A stretch of DNA of 64,000 bases from Paenibacillus sp. PAMC 26794 (lineage in GTDB: Bacteria; Bacillota; Bacilli; Paenibacillales; Paenibacillaceae), in contig NZ_ANHX01000071.1 in the NCBI RefSeq assembly GCF_000316035.1, positions 107,912-171,911 on the forward strand, given 5' to 3'. A program made the translations under genes and the position numbers. Below, in pieces: positions 13,326 through 22,321 of the stretch. How positions within the stretch are numbered: position 1 is the stretch's first letter; the number at the start of each line of letters is the position of its first letter. The notes below the pieces were generated by a model that worked only from the letters and a program-made list of their open reading frames with translations, made no database searches and was not told the origin of the DNA.

Positions 13326-16121
13326 TTATTTTTTCTTTTTTCGTACAAAAGCTGCCGTGCCGTTACCAGCTGCACCTTTGCTCTTTTTCCGCTTGCGTCG
13401 TGGTGCTCCGCCTTCCTGAGCGCCACCAGGAGTTGCATTCTCTCCGATAAATACGCCGCTCGGCGAAGTGTTTTTGCGTCCACTTCCGCCTTTGCCACCT
13501 TTACTGCCGCCCTTGCCGGACTTAAAGCTTCCTTCACCGCGACCGCTGCCGCTGTTCAGACCACTTCCTTGTCCACCGGTTGAACTACTATCCGAACCAC
13601 CCGATGTAGAGCCATATCCGCCTTTACCTGAGCCAAAACCAAAGCTCACCGCGCCTTTGCCCCGGCCAGTTGATCCGCCAGCATCACCAGCACGACGCTC
13701 ACCTTTTGGTTTGCCGCCGCCTTTACCTGCGTAGCCACCGGATGAGCTTGCGCCCGCACCTGCACTCGCAGCACCACTGCGACCGCCACGTCCACCTTTG
13801 CTGCTATCTTCTGGTGATCTGCCACCACGGTTGCCTCCAGCAGCAGATGAGCCGCCTTTGCCGCCACGCGAACCGCTGAAACCACCCGGTCCACTCTTGG
13901 CACCGCCGCGTCCGCCGCCGCTAGTTGGACGTCCACCTTTACCACCGCGTCCGCCACCGAAGCCGCCAGGACGTTCACCGCGAGGTTTCATATCCACCAT
14001 TTCAAAATCAATCGTATACTCTTCCATGCTTACACGTGCCACACGGATCTTCACTTCATCACCGATGCGGAAGACTTTCGAGGTACGTTCACCAATCAGA
14101 GCCATATGTTGATCGTCAAAATGGTAATAGTCGTCCGTGAGCGCGCTCAGGCGAATCAAGCCTTCAACCGTGTTTTCCAACTCAATGAACATACCAAAGC
14201 TGGTCACACTGCTGATCATGCCTTCGAACTCTTCGCCTACTTTGTCGAGCATGTACTCGGCTTTTTTCATTTTCTCCGTATCCCGCTCAGCTTCTACCGC
14301 CACACGTTCACGTTCCGAAGACTGTTGCGCAATATCGGCCATACGTGCTGCTAAATACTCCTGACGTTTCTCGGGCAAAGCACCATTATTTTCAATGACT
14401 TCGCGAATCACCCGGTGAATAACGAGATCGGGATAACGACGAATTGGAGACGTAAAGTGACTATAGAATTCTGCCGCGAGGCCAAAGTGACCTGACATTT
14501 CAGAATCATACTTCGCCTGTTTCATCGAACGGAGCATCATTGTACTAATAACAGTTTGTTCTTTCGTTTCTTTGATATCCTCAAGCAACGATTGAAGCGC
14601 CCGTGGATGAATCGCATTGCCACGTCCTTTGACCTGGTGTCCGAAATTCGCCGCAAAGGCGAGGAAATTTTGCAGTTTTTCCTGATCCGGATCTTCGTGC
14701 ACACGATAAATGAACGGAACCTTCAACCAGTGGAAATGCTCTGCCACTGTTTCGTTCGCTGCCAACATGAATTCCTCAATGATTTGCTCGGCAATCGAAC
14801 GCTCCCGTTTCACGATATCTATCGGTTTACATTCTGCGTCCACAATGATTTTGGATTCTTCAAAATCAAAGTCGACCGCACCACGGCGCATACGCATAGC
14901 ACGCAGCTTCAGGGCAATCTCTTTCATCAGATGGAAATCATCTACCAGATCCTTATAACGCTCGAGCAATTCCGGCTCTTCACCTTCAAGAATTTTACGA
15001 ACGTTGGAATACGTCATCCGCTCTTTGGTTTTGATTACACTCGTGAAAATGTCATGTTTAACAACCTTCATCTGGTCGTTAAACTCCATTTCACAAGACA
15101 GGGTCAAGCGGTCTACCTGCGGGTTCAAACTACAGATCCCGTTGGACAGACGCTGTGGCAGCATCGGAATAACCCGATCCACCAGATACACACTGCATCC
15201 ACGGTTGTAGGCTTCCTGATCCAGCTTGGAATTCTCCTGTACATAATAGCCAACGTCGGCAATATGAACACCCAGACGATAGTTACCGTTAGGCAGCTTC
15301 TCTACGTTAACAGCATCATCCAGATCCTTGGCATCTTCGCCATCTATCGTGACAATGTTAAGTCCGCGCAGATCACGGCGACCCTGTTGTACAATCTCTT
15401 CATCCGTGATGGAGTCGGGTGCTTTCTCCGCCTCTTCTACCACTTCATCGGGGAAAGCTTCAGGCAACTGATGCTTGCGAATGACGGACAAAATATCAAT
15501 ACCCGGCTCATCCTTATGACCGAGAATCTCGATCACTTCACCCTCGGCCGCCGCACGACCCTCCGGATAGCTGACGATCTTTGCTACGACCTTCTGTCCA
15601 TCAACCGCCCCAGCAAAGTTGGTACGTGGGATGAAAATATCACGATTAATCCGTTTATCATCCGGAATGACAAATCCGTACACCTCATGGCTCTGGAACA
15701 CACCAACGACTTGGGTCACACCACGAGTAACAATACGGACGATCTCACCCTCCAGGCGACCGCCAGAAGGTCCTTGAGACGTGACTTTAACCAATACCGT
15801 GTCACCATTCATCGCACTTTTCATATCATTGGCGTGAATGTACACATCCGGGTGCTCCCGATCCTCAGGGATAAGGAAAGCAAAGCCTTTGGCGTGAGCC
15901 TGTAAACGTCCACGTACCAAATCCATGCGCTCTGGCATGCCATAGCGATTGTTACGGGTCAGCAAAACTTTACCGGATTCCTCCAGCGTATTAAGCATAA
16001 TCAAAAAGGCTTTGAAATCAGCTGCATCTTCAATAGCGAAGTGCTGTTCCAACTCCTGATAAGTCATCGGTTTATAAGCGGTTTCCCGCATGAAGTCGAG
16101 CAATTGTTGTTCTGTTATCAT
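13326..16121 (-). CDS. rnr: ribonuclease R with long Gly/Arg/Lys-rich tail
   Basis: 3'-5' exoribonuclease (931 aa) that degrades structured RNA and takes part in trans-translation. Order of domains: an N-terminal HTH-like region (residues 1-60), two cold-shock/OB domains (about 65-200), the RNB catalytic domain with the metal-binding cluster DGEDAKDLDDA (260-270), and an S1 domain ending near residue 710. The start at 16121 has GAGGTG 9 nt upstream; the frame extends 31 codons further without support. Oddity: the last ~220 residues are low-complexity, built from GGRGGKGG, SGGRGG and KGGSKGGKGG-like units, far longer than the basic tail usual for the family. Such a tail could bind RNA or ribosomes. 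Next neighbour is smpB. Confidence 0.95.
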   Translation of the reverse strand: MITEQQLLDFMRETAYKPMTYQELEQHFAIEDAADFKAFLIMLNTLEESGKVLLTRNNRYGMPERMDLVRGRLQAHAKGFAFLIPEDREHPDVYIHANDMKSAMNGDTVLVKVTSQGPSGGRLEGEIVRIVTRGVTQVVGVFQSHEVYGFVIPDDKRINRDIFIPRTNFAGAVDGQKVVAKIVSYPEGRAAAEGEVIEILGHKDEPGIDILSVIRKHQLPEAFPDEVVEEAEKAPDSITDEEIVQQGRRDLRGLNIVTIDGEDAKDLDDAVNVEKLPNGNYRLGVHIADVGYYVQENSKLDQEAYNRGCSVYLVDRVIPMLPQRLSNGICSLNPQVDRLTLSCEMEFNDQMKVVKHDIFTSVIKTKERMTYSNVRKILEGEEPELLERYKDLVDDFHLMKEIALKLRAMRMRRGAVDFDFEESKIIVDAECKPIDIVKRERSIAEQIIEEFMLAANETVAEHFHWLKVPFIYRVHEDPDQEKLQNFLAFAANFGHQVKGRGNAIHPRALQSLLEDIKETKEQTVISTMMLRSMKQAKYDSEMSGHFGLAAEFYSHFTSPIRRYPDLVIHRVIREVIENNGALPEKRQEYLAARMADIAQQSSERERVAVEAERDTEKMKKAEYMLDKVGEEFEGMISSVTSFGMFIELENTVEGLIRLSALTDDYYHFDDQHMALIGERTSKVFRIGDEVKIRVARVSMEEYTIDFEMVDMKPRGERPGGFGGGRGGKGGRPTSGGGRGGAKSGPGGFSGSRGGKGGSSAAGGNRGGRSPEDSSKGGRGGRSGAASAGAGASSSGGYAGKGGGKPKGERRAGDAGGSTGRGKGAVSFGFGSGKGGYGSTSGGSDSSSTGGQGSGLNSGSGRGEGSFKSGKGGSKGGKGGSGRKNTSPSGVFIGENATPGGAQEGGAPRRKRKKSKGAAGNGTAAFVRKKKK

Positions 16122-16596
16122 TAATATATTCACCTCGGGAAACATAAAAGTGTAAGCAAGTCTCATCTCTTTATGTATCGGAATTCTTACCATTTTCATG
16201 CAATACAATATCACTGTTGTGAAGAGTGTAGTAGTGCAACCATACTATCTCATACCCTAGTATACACGAATTCAATCCGGCCCATCCGTACCTCGCAAAA
16301 AAACCGCGGTTGCCGGGCGCTCCTCTAAAATCACGCTTTCACATATCTCTACAGACATTTTATGCGATACACGTGCTGTGCGCATCTGGAAAAGGACTAC
16401 ATCCGAAAATTTTCTGTACAGATGACATTCATTATAGGGAGTGAGTTCGCGTAACGAATAAGCGAGGGACATACCATACATGATAGGGGTGTGTTGCATG
16501 TTAAGGAAGGAAAACCAAACAGAAGTGAGAAGAAGACCGAAAATCATGGAGTCTATAGATTAAATTGTTGGAAAAGTTTGGACGCGTAAGAATTTA
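16122..16596. other. gap between secG terminator and rnr
   Basis: An open frame of 91 codons at 16272-16547 (minus) has no good SD and an unnatural composition, so I do not call it. CCTATAATG on the plus strand near 16432 is TATAAT-like but points away from rnr. Otherwise nothing is recognised. Confidence 0.35.
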
Positions 16597-16630
16597 TTAA
16601 AAAACCCCCGTTTCTTCACGAAACGAAGGT
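16597..16630 (-). terminator. intrinsic terminator of secG
   Basis: On the minus strand CCTTCGTTTC-GTGAA-GAAACGGGGG followed by a run of T. It lies about 50 nt past the secG stop. Confidence 0.85.
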
Positions 16631-16682
16631 TCATCAATTAAGCCATTAGCTTAAGCTATTCATTGTGCAGCAGTTCCAATTC

Positions 16683-16916
16683 TTACTTGGAAGCCACCGT
16701 AACAACAATAGACAAAATCATAAATCCTGCACCCAGTACCACCGTTGCACGTTGCAGGAAGAGATCCAATCCGCGCGCTTTCGTTTTACCGAAAAGATGT
16801 TCCGCACCACCGGAGATGGCACCCGCCAAACCAGCGCTTTTCCCGTGCTGCAGCAATACTACAGTGATTAGACCGATCGAGAAGACAACGAGCAGCAATT
16901 TCAAAGCAATATCCAT
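16683..16916 (-). CDS. secG: preprotein translocase subunit SecG
   Basis: Small membrane subunit (77 aa) of the SecYEG channel. Two transmembrane helices flank a glycine-rich cytoplasmic loop: ALKLLLVVFSIGLITVVLL (about residues 3-22) and ATVVLGAGFMILSIVVTVA (about 56-75), with the family signature LLQHGKSAGLAGAISGGAEHLFG between them. The ATG at 16916 has AGGAGG 8 nt upstream. An in-frame GTG three codons earlier overlaps the SD and is not used here. The gene sits between eno and rnr, as in other Bacillales, and carries its own terminator. Confidence 0.95.
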   Translation of the reverse strand: MDIALKLLLVVFSIGLITVVLLQHGKSAGLAGAISGGAEHLFGKTKARGLDLFLQRATVVLGAGFMILSIVVTVASK

Positions 16917-17078
16917 TCTTTCCACCTCCTACCCATGTGGGCATAACATCTCACCATAAAAACAGTTACTTTAATTGTAACATAGCTATGGTTGTACTAC
17001 AAGTAGTACAGTTCATACAATGCCCTAAATTTCACCATCTGCGTGATCCTTATGTTATATCATTACTCCGTTTCAATG

Positions 17079-17107
17079 AAAAAAGACAAGCCGGTTACCC
17101 GGCTTGC
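17079..17107 (-). terminator. intrinsic terminator of the glycolytic operon after eno
   Basis: On the minus strand CAAGCCGG-GTAA-CCGGCTTG followed by TCTTTTTT. It closes the cggR-gap-pgk-tpiA-gpmI-eno cluster. Confidence 0.9.
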
Positions 17108-17129
17108 CCGTAAAAGCTGGATATCCAGC

Positions 17130-18416
17130 TTATTTTTTAAGGTTGTAGAATCCTTTAAGACCATTGTATTGAGCCAGTTCACCCAGTTGATCCTCAATGC
17201 GGAGCAATTGGTTGTACTTCGCGATACGGTCTGTACGGGAAGGAGCACCCGTTTTGATTTGACCAGCGTTAGTTGCAACAGCGATATCAGCGATTGTGCT
17301 GTCTTCGGACTCACCGGAACGGTGAGAGATTACAGCTGTGTATCCTGCGCGTTTAGCCATTTCGATTGCATCAAATGTTTCAGTCAATGTACCGATTTGG
17401 TTAACTTTGATCAGGATGGAGTTACCGATACCTTCGTCGATACCTTTACCCAGACGCTCAGTGTTCGTTACGAACAGGTCATCACCAACGAGTTGTACTT
17501 TGTCTCCCAGTTTTTCTGTGAGCAATTTCCAACCATCCCAGTCATCTTCGGACATACCGTCTTCGATTGTGATGATTGGGTATTTCTCAACCCATGAAGC
17601 CAGAAGGTCAACATACTCAGCAGAAGTGTAAGATTTACCTTCGCCAGCAAGTGTGTATTTACCATCTTTGTAGAACTCAGTAGAAGCTACGTCCATACCC
17701 AGGAATACGTCAACGCCTGGCTTGTAACCTGCTTTTTCAATCGCTTCGATAATTGTAGTGATTGCTTCTTCATTTGAACCAAGGTTCGGTGCGAAACCAC
17801 CTTCGTCACCTACAGCTGTGTTCAAGCCTTTGGAGCTCAGTACGGATTTCAGGTTGTGGAAGATTTCTGCGCCTACGCGAAGAGCTTCTTTGAAGCTTGG
17901 TGCTCCAACAGGAAGAACCATGAACTCTTGAACGTCGATGTTGTTGTCAGCATGCTCACCACCGTTGATGATGTTCATCATTGGTACTGGAAGTACTTTA
18001 GCGTTGAATCCGCCCAGGTAAACGTACAATGGCAGATCAAGAGCATCAGCAGCTGCGCGAGCAACAGCCATGGATACAGCCAGGATTGCGTTAGCACCCA
18101 ATTTAGCTTTGTTTGGCGTACCATCCAAAGCGATCATCAATTTGTCGATACCCAGTTGATCCAATGCATCCATACCGATAACTTCTGGAGCGATTGTTTC
18201 GTTTACGTTTTTAACAGCTTGCAGAACGCCTTTACCGAGGTAACGGGATTTGTCGCCATCGCGAAGCTCAACTGCTTCGTGGGCACCAGTGGAGGCACCG
18301 GATGGAACGATTGCGCGTCCGATTGCGCCGGACTCCAGGTATACTTCAACTTCTACTGTAGGGTTACCGCGGGAGTCGAGGACTTCGCGAGCGTACACGT
18401 CAGAAATAATAGTCAT
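17130..18416 (-). CDS. eno: enolase
   Basis: Converts 2-phosphoglycerate to phosphoenolpyruvate in glycolysis; also a component of RNA-degrading complexes in Firmicutes. The 428-aa length is standard. Landmarks: EVLDSRGNPTVEVEV and PSGASTGAHEAVELRDGD at the N-terminus, metal ligands in GMDVASTEF, TIEDGMSEDDWDGWK and GDDLFVTN, the catalytic lysine in LIKVNQIGTLTET, and the SHRSGESEDSTIAD signature. The ATG at 18416 is preceded by AAGGAG. It is the last gene of the glycolytic cluster, 240 nt after gpmI, so an extra promoter in that gap is possible. Confidence 0.98.
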   Translation of the reverse strand: MTIISDVYAREVLDSRGNPTVEVEVYLESGAIGRAIVPSGASTGAHEAVELRDGDKSRYLGKGVLQAVKNVNETIAPEVIGMDALDQLGIDKLMIALDGTPNKAKLGANAILAVSMAVARAAADALDLPLYVYLGGFNAKVLPVPMMNIINGGEHADNNIDVQEFMVLPVGAPSFKEALRVGAEIFHNLKSVLSSKGLNTAVGDEGGFAPNLGSNEEAITTIIEAIEKAGYKPGVDVFLGMDVASTEFYKDGKYTLAGEGKSYTSAEYVDLLASWVEKYPIITIEDGMSEDDWDGWKLLTEKLGDKVQLVGDDLFVTNTERLGKGIDEGIGNSILIKVNQIGTLTETFDAIEMAKRAGYTAVISHRSGESEDSTIADIAVATNAGQIKTGAPSRTDRIAKYNQLLRIEDQLGELAQYNGLKGFYNLKK

Positions 18417-18656
18417 TTGTGATAATCTCCTTTATAGTTGGGATTTATTTTTTGGACCAGCTTGTGTTTGCCCTTATTTCACTACGTCAGCAGAATCGTC
18501 TTCTGATCACTGTTATCCCCTGATTTCTTTGAACTTATTTTCATAAGTTGAAATCATGTGATAAAGGCGAGCGCTTCGCTTCTTCAGACTATTTCTGCTG
18601 CCTTCGTTCCATGTGCAAACGCCAAACCGCCCAATTTATATCTGTTGTTGCGTAAC

Positions 18657-20201
18657 TTATTTACGGGTAGCGATGACGGATGTACCTGTCATCTCAGCCG
18701 GTTTAGGCAATTGCATCAGGTCTAGAATCGTTGGCGCGATATCCGCCAAGATTGCACCTTCACGCAGGGTTACATTTGCATCGGTAACGATAAATGGAAC
18801 TGGGTTCGTAGTATGAGCTGTGAACGGACGTCCCTTCTCATCGAACACCATATCCGCGTTACCATGATCCGCAGTGATCAGTACAACGCCGCCTTTGGCA
18901 AGTACTGCATCCACAACACGGCCCATGCACTCATCTGTTACTTCAACCGCTTTGATGGTAGGCTCCAGCATGCCGGAGTGTCCAACCATATCAGGGTTAG
19001 CAAAGTTCAGAATGATGGCGTCATGTTTGTCTGCTTCGATCTCGCGAACACATGCGTCAGCCACTTCATACGCGCTCATCTCCGGTTGCAGGTCATACGT
19101 TGCAACTTTTGGTGAGTTGATCAGTACGCGAGTTTCGCCCGGAAGCTCCACATCACGACCGCCGCTGAAGAAAAAGGTAACGTGCGGGTATTTCTCAGTT
19201 TCTGCAATACGCAGTTGTTTTTTATTGTTCTGTACCAGAACTTCACCCAGCGTGTTGTCGAGGTTCTTCGGCGAATAAGCCACATAACCTTCAACCGTCT
19301 CACTGAACAAAGTCAAGCATACAAAGTGCAAGCCCACAGGGAACTTCGGACCACGATCGAAGCCGCGGAAATCCTGGTTTGTGAATACTTGCGACAACTG
19401 GATCGCACGGTCAGGACGGAAGTTGAGGAAGATAACGGAATCACCGCTCTCTACCAAACCTACCGGCTGACCATCCGCTTTAACGATAACCGTTGGTTCA
19501 ACGAATTCATCAAATACGGATTTCTCATACGATTCTTCAACCGCTTTGAGTGGGTCAGTGTATTTCGGTCCATCTCCATAAACGATGGCGCGGTATGATT
19601 TCTCGACCCGTTCCCAACGTTTATCACGGTCCATCGCGTAATAGCGACCTTGAACCGTTGCGATTTGTCCTACACCGACTTCTTCAATCTTGGCGATCAG
19701 CTTCTGCATGAAGTCTTTACCACTGTCTGGCATAACATCACGGCCATCCATGAAAGCATGAATATATACATCATTCAATCCTTCTTTTTTGGCCAGATCC
19801 AGCATAGCAAACAGGTGGTCGATGTGACTATGTACGCCGCCATCGGACAACAAGCCGTAGAGATGAAGCTTTTTGCCGCTTTGTTTCGCTTCGCGAACAG
19901 CTTTGACAAGTGTTTCATTGTCGTAGAACTCGCCGTCACGAATGGATTTGGAGATACGGGTCAAATCCTGGTATACGATCCGGCCGGCACCAATGTTCAG
20001 GTGACCTACCTCGGAATTCCCCATTTGCCCTTCTGGCAAACCTACAGCTTCACCGCAAGCAGTAAGAGTTGTATGTGGGAATTGGCTCATGAAACGGTCG
20101 TAGTTCGGTTTCTTGGCTTGCGCTACCGCGTTGCCTTCCACCGTGTTACGCAGACCAAAGCCATCCATGATGATCAGTGCTACAGGTTTTGGAGCTGTCA
20201 T
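18657..20201 (-). CDS. gpmI: 2,3-bisphosphoglycerate-independent phosphoglycerate mutase
   Basis: Interconverts 3- and 2-phosphoglycerate with Mn2+ (514 aa from the chosen start). Alkaline-phosphatase-fold landmarks: the metal-binding MDGFGLR near the N-terminus, the phospho-serine motif GQMGNSEVGHLNIGAGR (Ser about 62), and C-terminal ligands in NFANPDMVGHSG and ITADHGNADMV. The frame extends 21 codons upstream into tpiA. I start at the ATG at 20201, one base after the tpiA stop, with GAGGGGG in the last tpiA codons as SD. Tight coupling with tpiA supports co-expression. Confidence 0.97.
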   Translation of the reverse strand: MTAPKPVALIIMDGFGLRNTVEGNAVAQAKKPNYDRFMSQFPHTTLTACGEAVGLPEGQMGNSEVGHLNIGAGRIVYQDLTRISKSIRDGEFYDNETLVKAVREAKQSGKKLHLYGLLSDGGVHSHIDHLFAMLDLAKKEGLNDVYIHAFMDGRDVMPDSGKDFMQKLIAKIEEVGVGQIATVQGRYYAMDRDKRWERVEKSYRAIVYGDGPKYTDPLKAVEESYEKSVFDEFVEPTVIVKADGQPVGLVESGDSVIFLNFRPDRAIQLSQVFTNQDFRGFDRGPKFPVGLHFVCLTLFSETVEGYVAYSPKNLDNTLGEVLVQNNKKQLRIAETEKYPHVTFFFSGGRDVELPGETRVLINSPKVATYDLQPEMSAYEVADACVREIEADKHDAIILNFANPDMVGHSGMLEPTIKAVEVTDECMGRVVDAVLAKGGVVLITADHGNADMVFDEKGRPFTAHTTNPVPFIVTDANVTLREGAILADIAPTILDLMQLPKPAEMTGTSVIATRK

Positions 20202-20202
20202 C

Positions 20203-20955
20203 TTACTTCGCCCCCTCAACAAGCGCGATGAACGAAGCCGGCTGCAAGCTGGCACCGCCAACAAGCGCGCCGTCGATGTCGCTTTGTCCGAGGTATTCTG
20301 TTACGTTCTCCGGTTTAACACTGCCGCCGTATTGAATACGAACAGCACTCGCAACCGTCTCGTTGTACAGATCCTTCACCAGTGTACGGATGTAAGCAAT
20401 AACTTCATTCGCATCTTGGGAAGTGGAGGATTTGCCTGTACCAATCGCCCAGATTGGCTCATAAGCGATAACGACTTGTGCCGCTTGCTCTGCAGACAGA
20501 CCTGCCAAAGCAGCTTCTGTTTGCACTTTGCATACGTCTTTTGTTTGGTTCGCTTCGCGCTCTTCAAGCGTCTCACCAAGGCAAAAGATTGGAGTCAATC
20601 CGTGACGGAATGCTGCATGCAACTTTTTATTGACAGTCTCATCAGTTTCCGCAAAATATTGACGGCGCTCCGAGTGACCAATAATGACATAATCCACACC
20701 CAGGTCTTTCAGCATTACGCCGCTGATTTCGCCTGTGAATGCACCGTTGTCTTCAAAATGAAGATTTTGTGCACCAATTTTGATGTTTGTGCCTTTAACA
20801 GCTTCTACCAGGGACGGCAGATTTGTAAACGGTGCGCAGATTACAGTTTCCACGCCTTCAACTTCCGCTTTTCCTTTAACTTCCTGAATGAAGTCATTGG
20901 ATTCGGAAACCGTTTTGAACATTTTCCAGTTACCTGCGATAATCGGTGTTCTCAT
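20203..20955 (-). CDS. tpiA: triosephosphate isomerase
   Basis: Interconverts dihydroxyacetone phosphate and glyceraldehyde 3-phosphate (250 aa, TIM barrel). Catalytic residues are visible: Lys in AGNWKMFK, His in VIIGHSERRQYF, Glu in AYEPIWAIGTGK, and the phosphate-binding IQYGGSVKPEN and GALVGGASL loops. The ATG at 20955 has AAGGAG 9 nt upstream; six codons of open frame before it overlap that SD. It sits 33 nt after pgk and 1 nt before gpmI in the glycolytic operon. Confidence 0.98.
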   Translation of the reverse strand: MRTPIIAGNWKMFKTVSESNDFIQEVKGKAEVEGVETVICAPFTNLPSLVEAVKGTNIKIGAQNLHFEDNGAFTGEISGVMLKDLGVDYVIIGHSERRQYFAETDETVNKKLHAAFRHGLTPIFCLGETLEEREANQTKDVCKVQTEAALAGLSAEQAAQVVIAYEPIWAIGTGKSSTSQDANEVIAYIRTLVKDLYNETVASAVRIQYGGSVKPENVTEYLGQSDIDGALVGGASLQPASFIALVEGAK

Positions 20956-20988
20956 GGGTTTCAACTCCTTCATGCTATAGACTAAAAC

Positions 20989-22170
20989 TTACTTGTCGTT
21001 TAATGCAACTACGCCTGGAAGTACTTTACCTTCCATGAACTCGAGCGATGCACCGCCACCTGTGGAGATGTGGTTCATTTTATCAGCCAATTTGAACTTC
21101 TCAGCTGCTGCTGCGGAGTCACCGCCACCAATTACAGTGTAAGCTTCTGTCTCAGCGCAAGCTTCCGCTACTGCACGAGTACCGTGGGAGAATGGCTCGA
21201 TTTCAAATACGCCCATTGGTCCATTCCATACAACCAATTTGGAGTTTTTGATTACGTCAGCATAGATCTCACGTGTTTTAGGACCGATGTCGATACCTTC
21301 CCAATCTGCTGGGATACCATCGATGTCAACGATTTGTGTGTTTGCTTTCGCACTGAAATCGTCAGACACTACGATATCTACCGGCAGGTAGAAGTTTTTG
21401 CCCAATTTTTTCGCTTTTTCGATAAAACCGAGAGCAACATCAAGTTTGGAATCATCCAGCAAGGATTGTCCAATTTCATGTCCTTGTGCTTTGAAGAACG
21501 TGTAAGTCAGACCGCCACCGATGATTACGTTGTCTGCAATGTTCAGCAGGTTGTCGATTACATCGATTTTGTCCTTAACTTTGGATCCACCAATGATAGC
21601 TGTGAAAGGACGCTCAGGGTTGGAGATTGCTTTACCCAACACTTCAAGTTCTTTCTCCATCAACAGACCGGATACCGCTGGCAACAGGTGAGCGATACCT
21701 TCTGTCGAAGCGTGTGCTCTGTGAGCCGCGCCAAACGCATCGTTAACGAAAATGTCAGCCAGTTCAGCAAATTGTTTTGCGAGTTCTGAATCATTTTTCT
21801 CTTCGCCTGCGTGGAAACGAACGTTTTCAAGCAACAATACGTCGCCGTTGTTCAGTTCAGCGATTTGAGCTTTAACAGCTTCGCCAACGGAATCGTCAGC
21901 TTTAACGACTGTTTTACCAAGCAATTCAGACAAACGCTCAGCTGCTGGAGTCAAACGCAAGGATTCAACCAATTCGCCGTTAGGACGACCCATGTGACTT
22001 GCCAAAATGACTTTAGCGCCTTTTTCAATCAAGAAGTTGATTGTAGGAAGCGTTGCACGAATACGTTTGTCATCTGTAATTTTACCATCTTCGAGCGGCA
22101 CATTGAAATCTACACGGACAAAAACCCGTTTTCCTGTCAATTCGATATCGCGTACACTTTTTTTGTTCAT
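20989..22170 (-). CDS. pgk: phosphoglycerate kinase
   Basis: Makes ATP and 3-phosphoglycerate from 1,3-bisphosphoglycerate (393 aa). Landmarks: RVFVRVDFNVPLEDGKITDD, ILASHMGRPNGE, the hinge region with FVNDAFGAAHRAHAST, AIIGGSKVKDKIDV, and the nucleotide-binding VIGGGDSAAAAEKF. The ATG at 22170 is preceded by GGAGG; upstream in-frame codons (MILALDWSTKY...) lack support. A strong terminator-like hairpin separates it from gap, so readthrough or processing must feed pgk unless it has its own promoter. Confidence 0.98.
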   Translation of the reverse strand: MNKKSVRDIELTGKRVFVRVDFNVPLEDGKITDDKRIRATLPTINFLIEKGAKVILASHMGRPNGELVESLRLTPAAERLSELLGKTVVKADDSVGEAVKAQIAELNNGDVLLLENVRFHAGEEKNDSELAKQFAELADIFVNDAFGAAHRAHASTEGIAHLLPAVSGLLMEKELEVLGKAISNPERPFTAIIGGSKVKDKIDVIDNLLNIADNVIIGGGLTYTFFKAQGHEIGQSLLDDSKLDVALGFIEKAKKLGKNFYLPVDIVVSDDFSAKANTQIVDIDGIPADWEGIDIGPKTREIYADVIKNSKLVVWNGPMGVFEIEPFSHGTRAVAEACAETEAYTVIGGGDSAAAAEKFKLADKMNHISTGGGASLEFMEGKVLPGVVALNDK

Positions 22171-22269
22171 CTGTATTTCCTCCGCACCCATGTATTTGGT
22201 GGACCAATCAAGAGCTAAAATCACTTGTCAATCCTGGTGTTTTTGAGAAATTTGCAAAATGTAGATATA

Positions 22270-22307
22270 TAAAGAGCGGAAACAATATAGCATCTGTTTC
22301 CGCTCTA
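22270..22307 (-). terminator. hairpin between gap and pgk
   Basis: A perfect 12-bp stem (AGAGCGGAAACA/TGTTTCCGCTCT) with a 10-nt loop, followed on the minus strand by TTTATATATC. The T-run is interrupted, so it may act as a partial terminator or an mRNA-stability hairpin that raises gap over the downstream genes. Confidence 0.65.
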
Positions 22308-22321
22308 TGTTATTGCAGATA

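Noticed and set aside
13326..13990. CRISPR-like or tandem DNA repeat at the 3' end of rnr
   Set aside because: The repetitiveness comes from Gly/Arg codons in one open frame; units are irregular and in frame with RNase R.
14556..15905. 449-codon plus-strand open frame opposite rnr
   Set aside because: Shadow of RNase R on the opposite strand; no SD and no recognisable domains.
16272..16547. 91-codon open frame between secG and rnr
   Set aside because: No SD, composition not protein-like. B. subtilis has an esterase gene at this place, but this frame has no hydrolase motif.
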